Positions 10,744 to 22,853 are shown, counted from the first letter of the stretch. The stretch: DNA of 41,199 bases from Penium margaritaceum (GCA_023375785.1 SZWC01015120.1:6706-47904); one strand, 5' to 3'. Numbers and translations: made by a program. The notes: generated by a model from the letters alone, not told the origin.

Positions 10744-13700
10744 ATGTTCGGCCCCGTACTGAGAATTAGGACGGCGCTATTCCGTGACAAGAGCAAAGGG
10801 CTGGTTGATCCCTATTCCTCCTCTTTGGGCGTTATGAGTCCGCGGTCGCAGTCCCTCATGACTGACGAGCTTCGTCAGTCGCTGGACGAGATGCGCCGGC
10901 AGCAGCGGAGGCAGTCCGACGCATTGCAAGAGATCGCGGAGTTACTACGAGGTCGTTCGATGGCTTCACAGCAGCCACCTTGAGGATCTACTGGAGCCGC
11001 ACCATTTGCTCAGCAGTCTACACCCTACACAGCGCTGCGGCCTCAGCACCACTCATCACAGGTTCACACCTGGGATGAGGAGGAGATTGAGGGTGACTCA
11101 CGCGCACACGAGATTCGTGTGTCTGAGGAGCGCATCTGTGAGTTACGTCTGGGATCGCAGCCTCGGACTCCGGCACCTTCTCGTTGTCAGCATCAGCCAC
11201 GTCGTTCAGCAACGTTCACCTTTGGTGGCGTTTCCCTCATTGGTGGGCTCCCCATACCCCGTCCACCGTCTCCCTAGCTTGAGGTCGCCCTCCCCATGGA
11301 GCGGCGACCGAAGGACTTTGAGACACCTCCGCCCCGTTACGATAGCGACGAGGGCTTTGATTGTTGGGAGACCTTGTTTTAGGTGTGGGCCGATTCCGAG
11401 GGTGTCTGGCCCTACTACCAAAGCCAGTACCAGACCCGCGACGCTCACCAGGTCTGGACAGCAGCGAGAGCGATGCGCGGTCTCCTCTATGCCATGGCGC
11501 GGGAGACTGTGGCTGACTTCCGACCCTTTCTCGGTGAGACCCGGACCGGGACTGGAGCAGATCAACGTCAGGGCTGGGAGTTGGCCCTGACACTTCTTGC
11601 TGCGAGGACCCATGCCACGAGGGCGGCCCGACTACGTGAGTTTCACTCCCTCCGTCAGTTTCCTGCGGAGCTTACAGCTGACTACTGGAGGTGCGTGATG
11701 CACCTTTACACGCGCCTTGGGACCGGTGGCGGGACGCAGTTGTGGGCACTTGACACCATCATGATGGGGGCGCATTTGGACCACGTGAAGCTCTTTACGA
11801 GCTTCAATCGTGTGGCTCTTTCTGAGTTGTCTGAGTCACTACAGCTGCTTTCTTGGGCCCATCGCTACTTCATCCAGGCCACATCGGCTCATGAGGCTGC
11901 CATCGCCCATCAGCAGAGTCCACTTATTATAGTAGTGACTGCGACCCCTCCTACGCCTCTGTCCCAGGTCACCAGTCCCACCTCCACCGCTTCCTCGTCC
12001 TCCCCCTCTACCCCGAGCGGCCATTCTCAGGGTGTCGCAATAGCCGCATAGGTGAAGAAGGGGAAGAAGCAACGCGGGAAGGGACAGCAGCAGCAGCAGC
12101 AGCCGGCGAGTAGTGGCACTGGACGTTCTGTCCAGTGCTACAACTGTGGAGGCGCTCACTGCTACACAGAGTGTGAGCAACCCCTTGATTGGACTCGGAT
12201 CATGCGCAACCTTCAGGCAACACACGCGTAGCGGATTTCCTCGAGTGACACACGGACTAGGCGCGCCGCAACCGCGAGTGCAGCAGACGCATCCGCTTCA
12301 CCAGGCAGCAATGATGATGTGGACCCTCAAGATCGCACAATCGCGGAGCTTCATCAACTACTGGCGCTTCGTACTCAAGGAGGTGCAAGTGTGTTTTCAC
12401 AGCCGAGTGGTCCTGAAACAGCTTGTCTTACTGCCTCTGTTGCCCATGATGATGCTTGCGGTGGAGCCATGTTTTCTTGCGATGAGGATGGACCTCACAG
12501 TACCGACTGGCTTGACGAGTCACATATCTGTTTTGTTCGTTGTTATCCTAAGTCCTCTGCTGAGCGTCCAGCAGAGGCAGAGTGTTCTGTGGCACGTTGC
12601 TCACTGTCGACGACCAGTTCTGAGCCGAGTGGCACCTGGATTATTGACTCTGGGGCCACCCATCAGATGACTTGTCGTCGTAGTGACTTCATTGTGCTCG
12701 GTCCCGTTGCGTCCGTTTGGTCTGTTTGCACATGGTCTGGTCAGTTGTTGCGTGTGCAGGGAGTTGGGGTTGTGCGGTTTGATGGTCCGTCTGGCCCCTT
12801 GTACATTTCTGATGTGCTCTTTGTCCGTAATCTTGAGCTCAGCCTGCTCTCAATTCGTGCATGCACCTGGATGGGTCTCACTGTTGAGCACTCTACTGAC
12901 TCTGCCACAGTGACTACTCTTGACACACGCGCCATCGTGCTTCGTGCCTATGTTGTTGATGACCTGTATCGTGTGTCTCATTGCATTCCCTCTGTTTCTT
13001 CTCCCCATCTCTCCTCTGCACGTGTGTTTGTCACTGGTGTTCTCTCCCGTGAACACCAGCGCTTGTTACTTCGTCGCATCTGCCATGTGAGCTCGGACAC
13101 TGTGTCGAAGCTCATTCGGACTCCGCCAGTCCTCAGTCTTGACGCAGCGTCTTTTGAGAAACCGCCGAAGACTGACTGTATTTTTTGCGCCCACGGTAAG
13201 ATGCATCGCTGCTCTTACCCCGACTCCTCCTCCCGGGCACTGCGCCCACTAGAGTTGGTCCACTCGGACCTTCTCGGTCCTCTCCCGATTGAGTCCCTCT
13301 TTGATCGGGGTCGGTATGTTTGCACCCTGACCGATGACTTCATCCATATGCGGTGGATCTATAGCCTCCGCCACAAGAGCAATGCCGCATTGGCGGTCAG
13401 CCTGTGGCTTGTGATGGCTGAGCGTCAGTCTCGTCACACCCTGCACACGTTTCGCTCAGATCATGGTGGCGAGTGCTTAGGCGAGATGGATCCCTACTTT
13501 GCCGAGCATGGTATCTTTCACCAGCTTTTTGCCACTGCTACACCAGAGTAGAACGGTGTGTTCGAGCGTTGGAACTGCACCATGGAGTATGCGGTTCGTG
13601 CTATGCGGTCTGAGTGCGGTCTACCGGAGTTCCTCGCCTTTGAGGGCTTCTCCTACATGATGTGGGTCTGCAACCCCTTTCCGCAAGGTCCACTTTCAGA

Positions 13701-14109
13701 CCATGTCACGCCGTACGAGTTGTGGTTTGGCCATCGTGCTGATCTCCATCTCGCCCGCGTTTGGGGGTCCCTCGCCTGTGTCTAGTACACCGAGGACCAG
13801 CAGGGGTCCAAGGTCTCACCTTGGGGATGCATGTGTACCTTCCTCGTCATCTCCCCGTAGTCAAAGGTCTGGCGCTTTTGGGACCTTGCTCCCCATCGCA
13901 TTGTGGAGTCTCGAGATGCTTTCTTCTTTGAGGCTCTCACCTACCGCAACTTCTCCAGTATTCTGTCGTTGGCCGCCGACCACGTCCCTACTTGTGTGGC
14001 CTCCCAGCGGATGGGGGAGTCTAGTCCTAGGGATGGGTCTGTCCGGGCCTTCTCACCTGTGGTACGGTCTCCGGTTGCTGACAATCTAGCCACCGTGGTT
14101 GTGGGTCCA

Positions 14110-14345
14110 GTAGCCTTATCAGTTCCCTCTGGCACACCTGATCCCGTGCCGGTGTCAGACCCCTCTGGCGCTCCCGATCTCGTGCCAGTGTCGGTCCCCT
14201 CTGTCACACTTGATCCCGTGCCGGTGTTAGACCCCTCTGGCACACCCGATCTCATACCAGTGTCAGTCCCCTCTTCCACACCTCATCCCGTATGCGCGTC
14301 AGTCCCCTCTGGCATACTTGATGCCGTGCCAGTGTCAGCCCCTCT
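14110..14345 (+). repeat. 36-bp coding minisatellite in Copia pol
   Basis: About six degenerate 36-bp units encode PSGTPDPVPVSD-like dodecapeptides in the linker between integrase and RT. A frameshift follows directly, consistent with slippage in the array. Confidence 0.8.
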
Positions 14346-16346
14346 GTCACACCTCCTCCCGTGCATGCACCCATGCCCCCTACAACTCTGGCTCAACAGC
14401 CTTCCCCGCAACTTGAGGTGAGCGTCGCATTGGGCTACTCCCGCGAGCCCGGTGGTCGTCTTCGACCATTGGCCTCTAGGGCTCAGCTTACTAGTGATTG
14501 AGCGCCTAGGCGCCCGACTCGTAGTGCTCAGAGTGGCAAGCTTGGCACGAAGGCCCTTAGCTTGAGTGTCCAGGCAGACTACATTGAGGTACACACAGCA
14601 TGTCCTGTCGGCCACGAGTTGGTCTCTCGAGAGTTCTTGGTCGCTTGCGATTCCGCAGCCAACCTTGTCGTGGCCAGACCAAGTCCGGAGGCGAGTGTCT
14701 TAGCCACCCGAAGGACTCCCTCGACGGTGCCTGATCCAGGCACGTTGAAGGAGGCACTCTCAACTGACGATGGCGACCTATGACGTGCTACTTGTGAGGA
14801 TGAGCTGAGAGCCATCCGTGAGCACGGTGTCTATGAGCTTGTCGACCTCTCACCTGGGCGGAAGGCTGTACAGGCCAAGTGGGTCTTTTGCAAGAAGGTG
14901 AAGCCTAATGGCACACTGGATCGCTACAAGGCTCGTTTGACGGCCAAGGGGTTCTTGCAGGTTGAGGGAGTAGATTTCACTCACACCTTTGCATCCATTG
15001 GCCGCATGACCACCACTCGCGCTCTATTTGGGGTTGTTTCTCACCATGACTGGGAGCTACACCAGAGGAGGAGATCTACATGGTCCAGCCACCTAGTTTT
15101 GAGGTCAGTGACAAGGTTTGGCGCTTGCGCAAGGCCTTGTACGGCCTGAAACAGTCACCCAACTACTGGAACTTGGAGATCACCGGCATAGTGACACATG
15201 TCGGTTACGTACAGAGTGACGCTGACCCGTCCCTCTTTCTTAGATGGATAGCTGATAGCTTCACCGCCATCCTGGTCTATGTGGACGATCTCTTGATTGT
15301 GTCTCCTTCTATGGAGGCCGTGAAGGAGGCCAAGGCAGTCCTCCAGGCTGCCTACAGTATGAAGGACCTTGGTCCTATAGTTGTGTTCCTCGGGATGGAG
15401 ATCGTGCGTATTCGTGAGTGACGGACACTCTTGTTGCATCAGGCACGTTACGCTCGCGTTGTGGGGGAGCGGTTTGCTGAATTCCTGGGTGCAGTTCCTA
15501 CAGCCTCCACCTTCATCACACGTGACAGGCAGGATGCTCTGAAGGTGGATGATCCTGGAGACCTGGGGGAGATAGTGGACGTGACCCTGTACTTGCGCCT
15601 GATTGGTTCTTTGATGTACTTGGCCACTACCACACGACCCGACATTGCCTTTGCCGTCAACCTCCTTGCACAGTTTTCATAGTGTCCTCGGGCTAGAGCC
15701 CTTCATGCGGTTGTGCGAGTGGTACAATACGTGGTGTCCACACCATACCTTGGACTCTGCTTTCGGCTGCAGTCTTTGGTGGTAGTCGACGGCTACACAG
15801 ACATTGACTGGGCGTGGAGTCTTGATGGGTGTAGTCAGATAGGCTACGTGTTCCTGCTTGGTGGCACCGCTGTGTCGTGGCATAGTGCCAAGCAGGGTTG
15901 TATCGCACGTAGCTCATCAAAGGCTGAGTCTGTTGCTCTGGGGGTTAGGGCTGCTGAGGCGGTGTGGCTGCAGCGTCTATTTCGTGAGTTACGTCAGTCT
16001 GTGCCTTGCATCGTTCTGCGTTGTGACAACCAGAGTGCTCTTGCCATTGCAGAGAACTCCGGTATGTTGCATGCACGCACGAAGCACATTGCTGTTGAGT
16101 ATCACTTTGTGCGTGATCTTGTGGAGCGACAGGTGATCTCCGTCATCTGGGTCGGCACGGACATGCAGCAGGCTGACTTCTTGACCAAGGCACTTGCGCG
16201 CAGAAAGTTCATGGTGCCATTCGTTTTGTCAGGCTACGCCCCTTACCTGAGATTGGCTGAGAGTAGGGTGTGTGAGCATGGACTGTTGAGCATCCTGTTG
16301 TGCACGTATGTCAGTTCTACACGTGTATGGACATGCGTACCATCGG

Positions 16347-16358
16347 GTCATGGGGGAG
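16347..16358 (+). other. Copia polypurine tract
   Basis: CATGGGGGAG-type purine run immediately before the 3' LTR start TGTTGTGATG. This is the plus-strand priming site. Confidence 0.75.
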
Positions 16359-16675
16359 TGTTGTGATGTGAGTTGTTTCCGTCCATTTGTACAGCTTACT
16401 GTGACCACTCGGTCGTGTCCATGCTCGTGCAGATCCGTGATGCAGGCCCAACTGCCGCCGGAGCACTGACGGTCGGTGGATCCATCCACCAGCAGCTGCC
16501 AGATGACTGCCACGACGTCTTGGGTGCTTGCTGGGGTGCTCTACAGTTTTTCTGCAGACGCTAGAGTTTTGTCCGTGGACTGGCTCTCGATCCTGATTTG
16601 CATGTTTTGCATTGTCTGTCCACCGATGGATGCCGGACTTGTGCGTGTGACCAGTCGTAGCGTCTGGCTCGAGAT
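16359..16675 (+). repeat. Copia 3' LTR, truncated
   Basis: It matches the 5' LTR from its first base to about GGCTCGAGAT (16664-16673). The remaining 320 bases of the LTR are replaced by the AGTACCAATGTG minisatellite. The break is sharp. Confidence 0.88.
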
Positions 16676-16680
16676 AGTTT

Positions 16681-17638
16681 CATCGCCACTGTATGTACCA
16701 TTGTGAGCACGAATGTGAGTGACATGTTGACTTCTAATGTGATTACCAAAACAAGGGCCAATGTGACTATTAATGTGAGGAGCAAGGTGAATACCGATGT
16801 CAGTACCAATTCAACTACTAATGTGAGCATGAGTGTAAGTACCCATTTGGGTGCAAATGTGAGTACAGTACCAATGTATGTACCAATTTGAGTACCAATG
16901 TGCTGACCAATGTGAGTGTCGATGCAAGTTCCAATGTGCGGACCAATGTGAGTTCTAGATTGACTACAAACATGAGTTCCAATGTGTGTGAAAAGGTGAG
17001 CACCAAATTTGAGTACAAGTGTGAGTTCCAATATAAGTGCCATTGTGAGTACCAATGTGCGTATCAATGTGGGTACCAACACAAGTTCCAATGTGAGTAC
17101 CAATGTGAGTGCCAATGTGAGGACCAACTCACATTGGCACTCACATTGAAACTCACATTGGTATCCACATTGATACGCACATTGGTACTCACAATGGAAC
17201 TTGTATTTGAACTCACACTTGTACTAAAATTGGTACTCACCTTTGCACACACATTGGAATTCATATTCTTAGTCAAATTAGAATTCACATTGGTCCACAC
17301 ATTGGAACTTGTATCGACACTCACATTGATCAGCAAATTGGTGCTCAAACTGATCCGCACATTGGTACTAGAATCTACACTCACATTCGCACTCGCATGG
17401 GTACTTGCACTCATGCTCACATTGGTAGTTGAATTGGTACTGATATTGGTACTCACCTTGCTCCTCACATTGGTAGTCACATTGGCACTTGCTTTGGTAA
17501 TCACATTAGAACTGAACATGTCACTCACATTTTTGCTCACAATGGTACATACAGTGGCAATGAAGTTGGCACTCATCTTGAAATTCACCTTGATACTCAC
17601 ATTGGTACTCACATTTGCACTCGCCTTGGTACCTCGTT
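16681..17638. repeat. 12-bp minisatellite arranged as a large inverted repeat
   Basis: The left arm (16681 to about 17120) is built of AGTACCAATGTG-like units. From about 17125 to 17638 the same units run in reverse complement (CACATTGGTACT). The order of variant units is mirrored. For example, left-arm TGCCACTGT-type, GAGGAGCAAGGTGA, AATTCAACTACTAATG and GTGTGTGAAAAGGTGAG have complements in the right arm in opposite order. The right arm runs about 75 bp further outward than the left. Open frames encoding Ser-Thr-Asn-Val repeats result from the 12-bp unit and are not genes. Confidence 0.93.
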
Positions 17639-18025
17639 TGTAAACCGGGCGCGGTGTGCTAGCCTCAATCGGATGGCGTAGGCACCAACCGGCGGCAGCG
17701 GTGACCAAAGGGAGGCCGGTGCANTTCCGTAGAGGAACGGCCAAGATATGGCCGTTTCTGTTAACCATGGTAATCTACCGCTGGCAGCACCACTAGCAGC
17801 GGTGACGGCCGCCCGAAGGGCCCTTTCTGGCAATGAAACATCGGGACGCCATTCCGAAGCACTTTTGACCCTCAATGATCCTTAATTCATTGACTAACCG
17901 GGCCCCAAGGCGCGCTTCGGCCTCGTAAGGTCTTCTGAAGGTCGAGATTTGGTCCTTGGGGATGAATTCCCGTGACCTCTTTCCCCCTCGGCTAGTCCAA
18001 CCTTTGGCCGGGTGTAACTTCCTCA
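17639..18025 (-). repeat. Chromovirus 3' LTR with internal deletion or gap
   Basis: It begins (plus strand) TGTAAACCGGGCGCGGTG, as does the copy at 22945. It lacks about 240 bases present in the right LTR between GAGGCCGGT and GGAACGGCCAAGATATGG. A single N at 17724 sits exactly at that junction, so the missing part may be an assembly gap. Confidence 0.88.
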
Positions 18026-18165
18026 ATTCTTGATGGATCGACCCCGTTCTTGGATCAATCTAGTTTTTCTTGTGTATTCCAAATCAACAGTCGGATTGTA
18101 CATTCAAGGAAGCCTCAAGCCGTGATCAGTGCCGTTGGCACTGTCCCGCTAACACTACCCCCCCT

Positions 18166-21100
18166 TTAGGAGCGAGACGTCCTGGTTCGCTCTTGATACT
18201 CCCCGAGGATGGCATTCACCCCGCCAACAATGAAGTTGTGGACAGGCTCCCATGAATTGTGGGCCACATTGTAGCCCTTCCATTTGACCAGGTACTCCCA
18301 TCCACGGCCACGACAACGGTGGTCAAGGATGGCCTCCACCTCAAACTCTTGCTCGCCCTCGATCACCACCGGAGGGGGAGGCTAACTGCGGCCAGGAAAA
18401 TTCTCAGCCGGATCATGGTAGAGCTTGAGCTTGGAGATGTGGGATACGTCGTGGATAGGCATGGAAGGCGGAAGACCAACCGTACCACCACGGGTGTCCG
18501 CATTTCAAGCACCTCGAACGGACCAAGCCACCAGGGTTTCAACTTGTCCGACCGGACCCCGCGAACCTTGACATGCGCGCTGTTGAGAAGCACGCGATCA
18601 CCGACCTTGAGCGTTGTGTCTGCGCTTTGGCGTTTTGCTTGCACTGTCTGTTACTCTTATGCCTTTGCCGATGCATGCCACGTCGCTGCCCAAATCTGCT
18701 TGAAGTCACGTACAGTAGACTCCACCGCGGGCAGGTTGCTTGTGCCATGTAAATTGAGGGGCGTGGCAAGCACCGTCCAGTTCACCACCTTAAATGGCAC
18801 CTTGCCGGTGGAGGCGGACGTGACAGAGTTGTACGCCAGTTCAGCGACTGGCAACCGCTGGTCCCACACCGTCTCGTCCAGATCACCCACTTTACGAAGG
18901 AGTTGCTCCAGCGTCTGGTTCGTCCGTTCCATCTGTCCGTCAGTTTGGGGGTGAGAACTGGTCGAAAGCTGCACCTTGCTACCGTACTGCTCCATGAGTT
19001 CTCGCTAGAACTTGCTCGTGAAGCGCGGGTCGTGCGGCACGCCATGGAGACGTACCACGTACTCGAGGAACAACCGAGCCGTGCCTTCCACGCTCACCGT
19101 ATCACGCATCACAATGAAATGCGACATCTTGCTGAAATGATCCACCACCGCCAACAGCGCATTGTGGCATGTTGCTGTCATGGGCAAACCCGTGATTAAA
19201 TCCATAGAGATGTCTTGCCACGACTGCTCGGGGATGGGCAAGGGTTGGAGGAGACCCGGAGTCTTCGTCCTCCACGCCTTGTGGCATTGGCACACGTCAC
19301 AACTCTGGCAGAATTCATCTAGCTCTGACGACATGGTGGGCCACTAGAAGAAGCGAGCCACCGTCTTTAATGTCTTGTCGGTGGAGAAGTTGCCGCTCGG
19401 GCCAATGTCATGGCACTCCTCCAAAATCAGCTGCCGAAGCAAGGGCACCGCGGGAACCACCACCTGCTACGTGCCAAACCATTGCCAATACAGCGCCTCG
19501 ATGAAAAATCTCTGAGCATCATACTCCCCATGCGCCTCATATCCGTCCATGAAGAGCTTCACAAGGAAGGTATCCTTGTGGATGGTGAGAGACGCGACCC
19601 GCATCATCAGGTCCGGTCATCGTGAGAGTACGTCGGCTGGGTTGATGCGACCCGGCCGGTTCACGATCTCATAGTCGAAGTGCAACTCGAGGCATTCCAC
19701 CCAACGCGCTTGCCACCGACTCATGTTCGGCTGCGTCTTGAAGTAATTCAACGCATGGTGGTCGGTGCAGACCATGCATTTCTATGCCTTGAGGTAGAAC
19801 TGCCAGTTCTTAAAGACTGCAACCACGGCAAGCATCTCCTTGTTATCGGTGGCGTAGTTCAGCTATGCCCCGTGCAACTTGCACGAGTAGTAGGCGACCG
19901 GATACGACCCGTTGCCAAATTCCTAGAGAAGGATTCCACCAATGGTCAGGTCTGATGCATCCGGTGCCATTTCAAACTCACGGCCGCTTTCCGCCAAGTG
20001 CAAGGCCGGTGCGAAGGTCAGAGCCCTTTTGATATTCTTAAAGGATTCTTGTTTGCTAACTCTCCAACTCCACTCGCGATCCTTATGAGTGAGATTGGAG
20101 AGTGGCGCTGACACTCCCACATAGCCAAGGATAAACCTACGGTAGTAGTTGCAAAAACCAAGGAACGCTTGCACATCGTGCACACTACGGAACTTTGGCC
20201 ACTCTTGCACGGCCGACACCTTACGCGGGTCCATGGCAATCTGTCTATTACCAGTTAAGTGTCCAAGGAATTCAACTTTCACCACTGCAAACTCACACTT
20301 AGTGAGCTTTGCAAAAAACTTCTCCTTCCTCAAAATCTCGAGGACCTTCTTCACATGCTCCTCATGCTCCTCCGCCGTCCTGCTATACACCAAGATGTCG
20401 TTAAGGTACACCACCACGAAGTTATCCAATTACGGCCTGAAAATGTTGTTCATCGGTGCCATGAAGGTGGCCGGCGCGTTGGTCAACCCAAAAGGCATCA
20501 CGAGGAACATGTAGTGACCATAGCGGGTGCGGAAGGCCATCTTTTCCACATCATCTGCTGCAATGCGGATCTGGTGGTAGCCGGAACGGAGGTCAATCTT
20601 TGTGAAGAAGCGAGCCGCACGTAGCTGCTCGAAGAGCTTCTCAGCTCGTGGAAGCGGGTACCGGTTCTTGATGGTCAACTTGCTCAACGCCCGGTAGTCC
20701 ACGCACATGCGTATCTCTCCCGTCTTTCTCTGCACAAACAGGACATGTGCAGCATAAGGAGACGAGGATGAAACCCTGCTCCGTCATCTCGGCCAGCTGC
20801 TTCTTGAGCTCTTGCAGTTGCGTGTCGCTCATGCAGTACGTTGCACAAAGAGGCGGACGTGCTGCAGGATCGAGGTCGATGCGATGGTGGCAGACCCACC
20901 GGGAGGGTGTCCGGGAACACGTCCTTGAACTCTGTACGTATCTTCTGAAGCCCCTCGGGCATCGCGGCAAACTTGCCTTGGGTCCCCGGCTGCTCACAAG
21001 TTGCCCCATGCACCACAGCAAGCGCCACATCCTCTGGTTCATTGTAATCGACCTCCACGTCTTGCACGATTATAAAACAAAGCTGCTCCTTTTTTCGAAT

Positions 21101-22853
21101 CGCGCGCTTGAGCTGTACCAAATTCAGCATCATAGGTACCAATTCCTCCTTGTAAGACACCAACTGCTGTGGCGCTTCCTCCTCACAAGTCTCCTCCTCC
21201 GTGGCCTCTTCCTCGGACCACGTAGGTAGGGAATACTCCTTGTCTTCGAGCTTGACTGAGACGGTGCGCACCTCCCAATTGACGGCGGGGTTGCACTTGT
21301 GGAGAAAGTCACGATCGAGGATCAAATCGTAATCCTTCATCGGGCACACCCGGTATACGGTCATTATGCGAAGCTTTCCCACGCGAATAGAGAGGCAACG
21401 GGCCAGGTGCCCCACTTCAATTGTGCCGTCCACTTGGTTAGCGGTCCGCTTCTTTCTCGTGGGTGCAAGGCCCCACTTTCGAGCATACTCCATGCTCACA
21501 AAACTGTGGATTGCGCCACAATCCAGGAGACTCCCCACCTTCCCCTTGACACCTTTCACTTGTGCCTCCAAGAGAAGTACAGGCTGCTCCACCTCATACC
21601 CCGCGGCCCATGCCTTGACCTCGGAAACCCCCTTAATTGACGCAAGGCGTTTGGGTGGACGGTTAACTGGCGGTTTGGACTGAGAGGAGCCAGGAGTAAC
21701 GCCATCTACTCCCGGCTCTCCTTGTTGCTCGACTCCTTTCTCTGCTGTTGCTTTCTCTGCTTCCTTCATGGATTGCTCCCCCTTCCCTTGCCGCTTACCC
21801 TTGCCATCATCCTTCTTTGGACTCCAACAATCACGCGCAATGTGGCCAAGCTTGCCAGAGTTGTAGCACTTGCGCTGTTGCAATGCTCCGAGCTCCATGG
21901 GTACATCATCGCTCCCGGCCTGCTTGCAGTAACCAGCACCAAAAGAGTTGTGGCTGTTGGCATGGGCTTGTGTTAAGTGCGAGTCGTGCGGCTCTGCTGC
22001 TGCGATCATCCCTGGAAGATTGTCATTGAGGTCGTGCATCATCGTCACAGTGCGGGCGTCATTCTTGAGGCCGTTGTTGTAGTGGAAGCACAGTTTGTAG
22101 GAGTTGAAGCCACAGTCGGCGACGATCTCACAAAACCTGTGGATGTAGTCGGCAACGCCACCAGTTCGGTGAAGCCGACGTAGCTTGGCACGAGCGTTGT
22201 TCCTCACGTCACCCACGGTGCTTGATGAACGACTCCGTGAACTCCTACGAGGTCGGCCATTTTAGAGTAGGGTCGCCACTACTATAGATTGGAGCTAATG
22301 GGGTTGAGATTCCGGTCGCGGCCGCAATGCCGACCACCATTGCTGCTCCACTGCCATGTGGATTGGCCGGCATCACATCGGCCCACCAATCCAACGAAGC
22401 CCCTCTCAATAGGGTCACGGCATACTCGCGGCGCGCCTCGTACCTTGAGGCATCCACGCTGATGGCGGTGAAGTACAGCTCTAGTCTGAGTATCAAAACG
22501 TGCGGAGCTGGCCCATCCTTCCTTGATGGGTTGAACGGCTCCGGCTTGGGCGGGCTCGGGACGCCCACCGCAGGTTTGTTTGCGGCGGCAACCTCCACTA
22601 GACGCTTTGCGAGCTCTTGATTGAGGTATGTGTTTTGCTTCTCCAATAGGTCCATCTTGGCCTGCATGTCAACGAGCAACTTTTGCAACGCCATGGCTGC
22701 TGTAGCTTTGCCTTGCTCATCAAATGCCGCAGCCAATGAGTACGTGCCGGATGAAGTCATCTCTACGTCCGGTACAACTTCTTCCTCAACGTGTCCTCCG
22801 GTTACCGCCTTGTCACTGGAGTGGATGGTTGGCCTTGGGCATGGATCCCCCAA
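18166..22853 (-). pseudogene. Chromovirus gag-pol polyprotein (many stops)
   Basis: Read on the minus strand. Gag from 22853 has a coiled coil (LLVDMQAKMDLLEKQNTYLN) and ends in a knuckle CYNSGKLGHIARDC whose second Cys is Ser. Protease is LLDCGAIHSFVS (DSG/DTG changed to DCG, about 21510). RT has [37 protein letters not shown] and VYLNDILVYS (YLDD changed to YLND, about 20400). RNase H has CTDHHALNYFKTQP. Integrase has CDVCQ, VVDHFSKM and DGQMERTN, but HGVPHDPRFTSKF lacks the usual ..VSDR.. before DPRF. A chromodomain (EFEVEAILDHRCRGRGWEYL, then VKWKGY and SWEP) ends the frame at 18166. TAG stops read as CTA on the plus strand at 18382, 19005, 19344, 19467, 19792, 19863, 19923 and 22245. TGA is at 19617 and TAA at 18651, 18657 and 20430. 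Frameshifts lie near 18480, 20755, 20893 and 22220. Confidence 0.93.
18195..18340 (-). other. Chromodomain at the polyprotein C-terminus
   Basis: FEVEAILDHR, WEYLVKWKGY and SWEPVHN are the three conserved blocks of a CHD/HP1-type chromodomain. In chromoviruses this domain directs integration to modified histones. It is intact in sequence, although an upstream TAG (18382) and a frameshift separate it from integrase. Confidence 0.9.

Larger units (their letters stand above)
10744..16366 (+). pseudogene. Copia gag-pol polyprotein (stops, frameshifts, RT deletion)
   Basis: The start is uncertain (ATG at 10744 or 10834). Gag opens with a coiled-coil-like helix (DELRQSLDEMRRQQRRQSDA), continues through HQVWTAARAMRGLLYAMARE and ends in a CCHC knuckle CYNCGGAHCYTEC (about 12140). 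Protease is WIIDSGATHQM (about 12640). Integrase has a Cys pair CIFCAHGK, HSDLLGP, TFRSDHGGEC and PE-stop-NGVFER (13549). RT lacks its first Asp motif near 15062 but keeps YVDDLLIV (about 15280). RNase H has GYTDIDWA, SSKAES and LRCDNQSALAI, and the frame ends after ADFLTKAL inside the LTR. In-frame stops are TAG at 11275, 11380, 12049, 12229, 13549, 13783, 13858 and 15680, and TGA at 10981, 14499, 14781 and 15419. The frame shifts near 14340 and 15062. Confidence 0.93.
9325..16680 (+). mobile_element. Copia LTR retrotransposon, near full length, decayed
   Basis: The 5' LTR (9325-9962), tRNA-iMet primer site (9971-9982), gag-protease-integrase-RT-RNase H frame (10744-16366), polypurine tract (16347-16358) and the first 320 bases of the 3' LTR (from 16359) occur in standard Copia order. 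The 3' LTR stops matching the 5' LTR at about 16673, where a minisatellite begins, so the right terminus and target duplication are lost. The polyprotein carries at least 12 in-frame stops, two frameshifts and an RT deletion, so the element cannot be autonomous. Confidence 0.93.

Noticed and set aside
14110..17638. CRISPR-like array
   Set aside because: Repeats are contiguous minisatellites without spacers, in a eukaryotic transposon context.
16703..17768. Ser-Thr-Asn-Val repeat proteins, including a 234-codon minus-strand frame
   Set aside because: The 12-bp minisatellite keeps frames open in either direction. The minus-strand frame also runs into an LTR.
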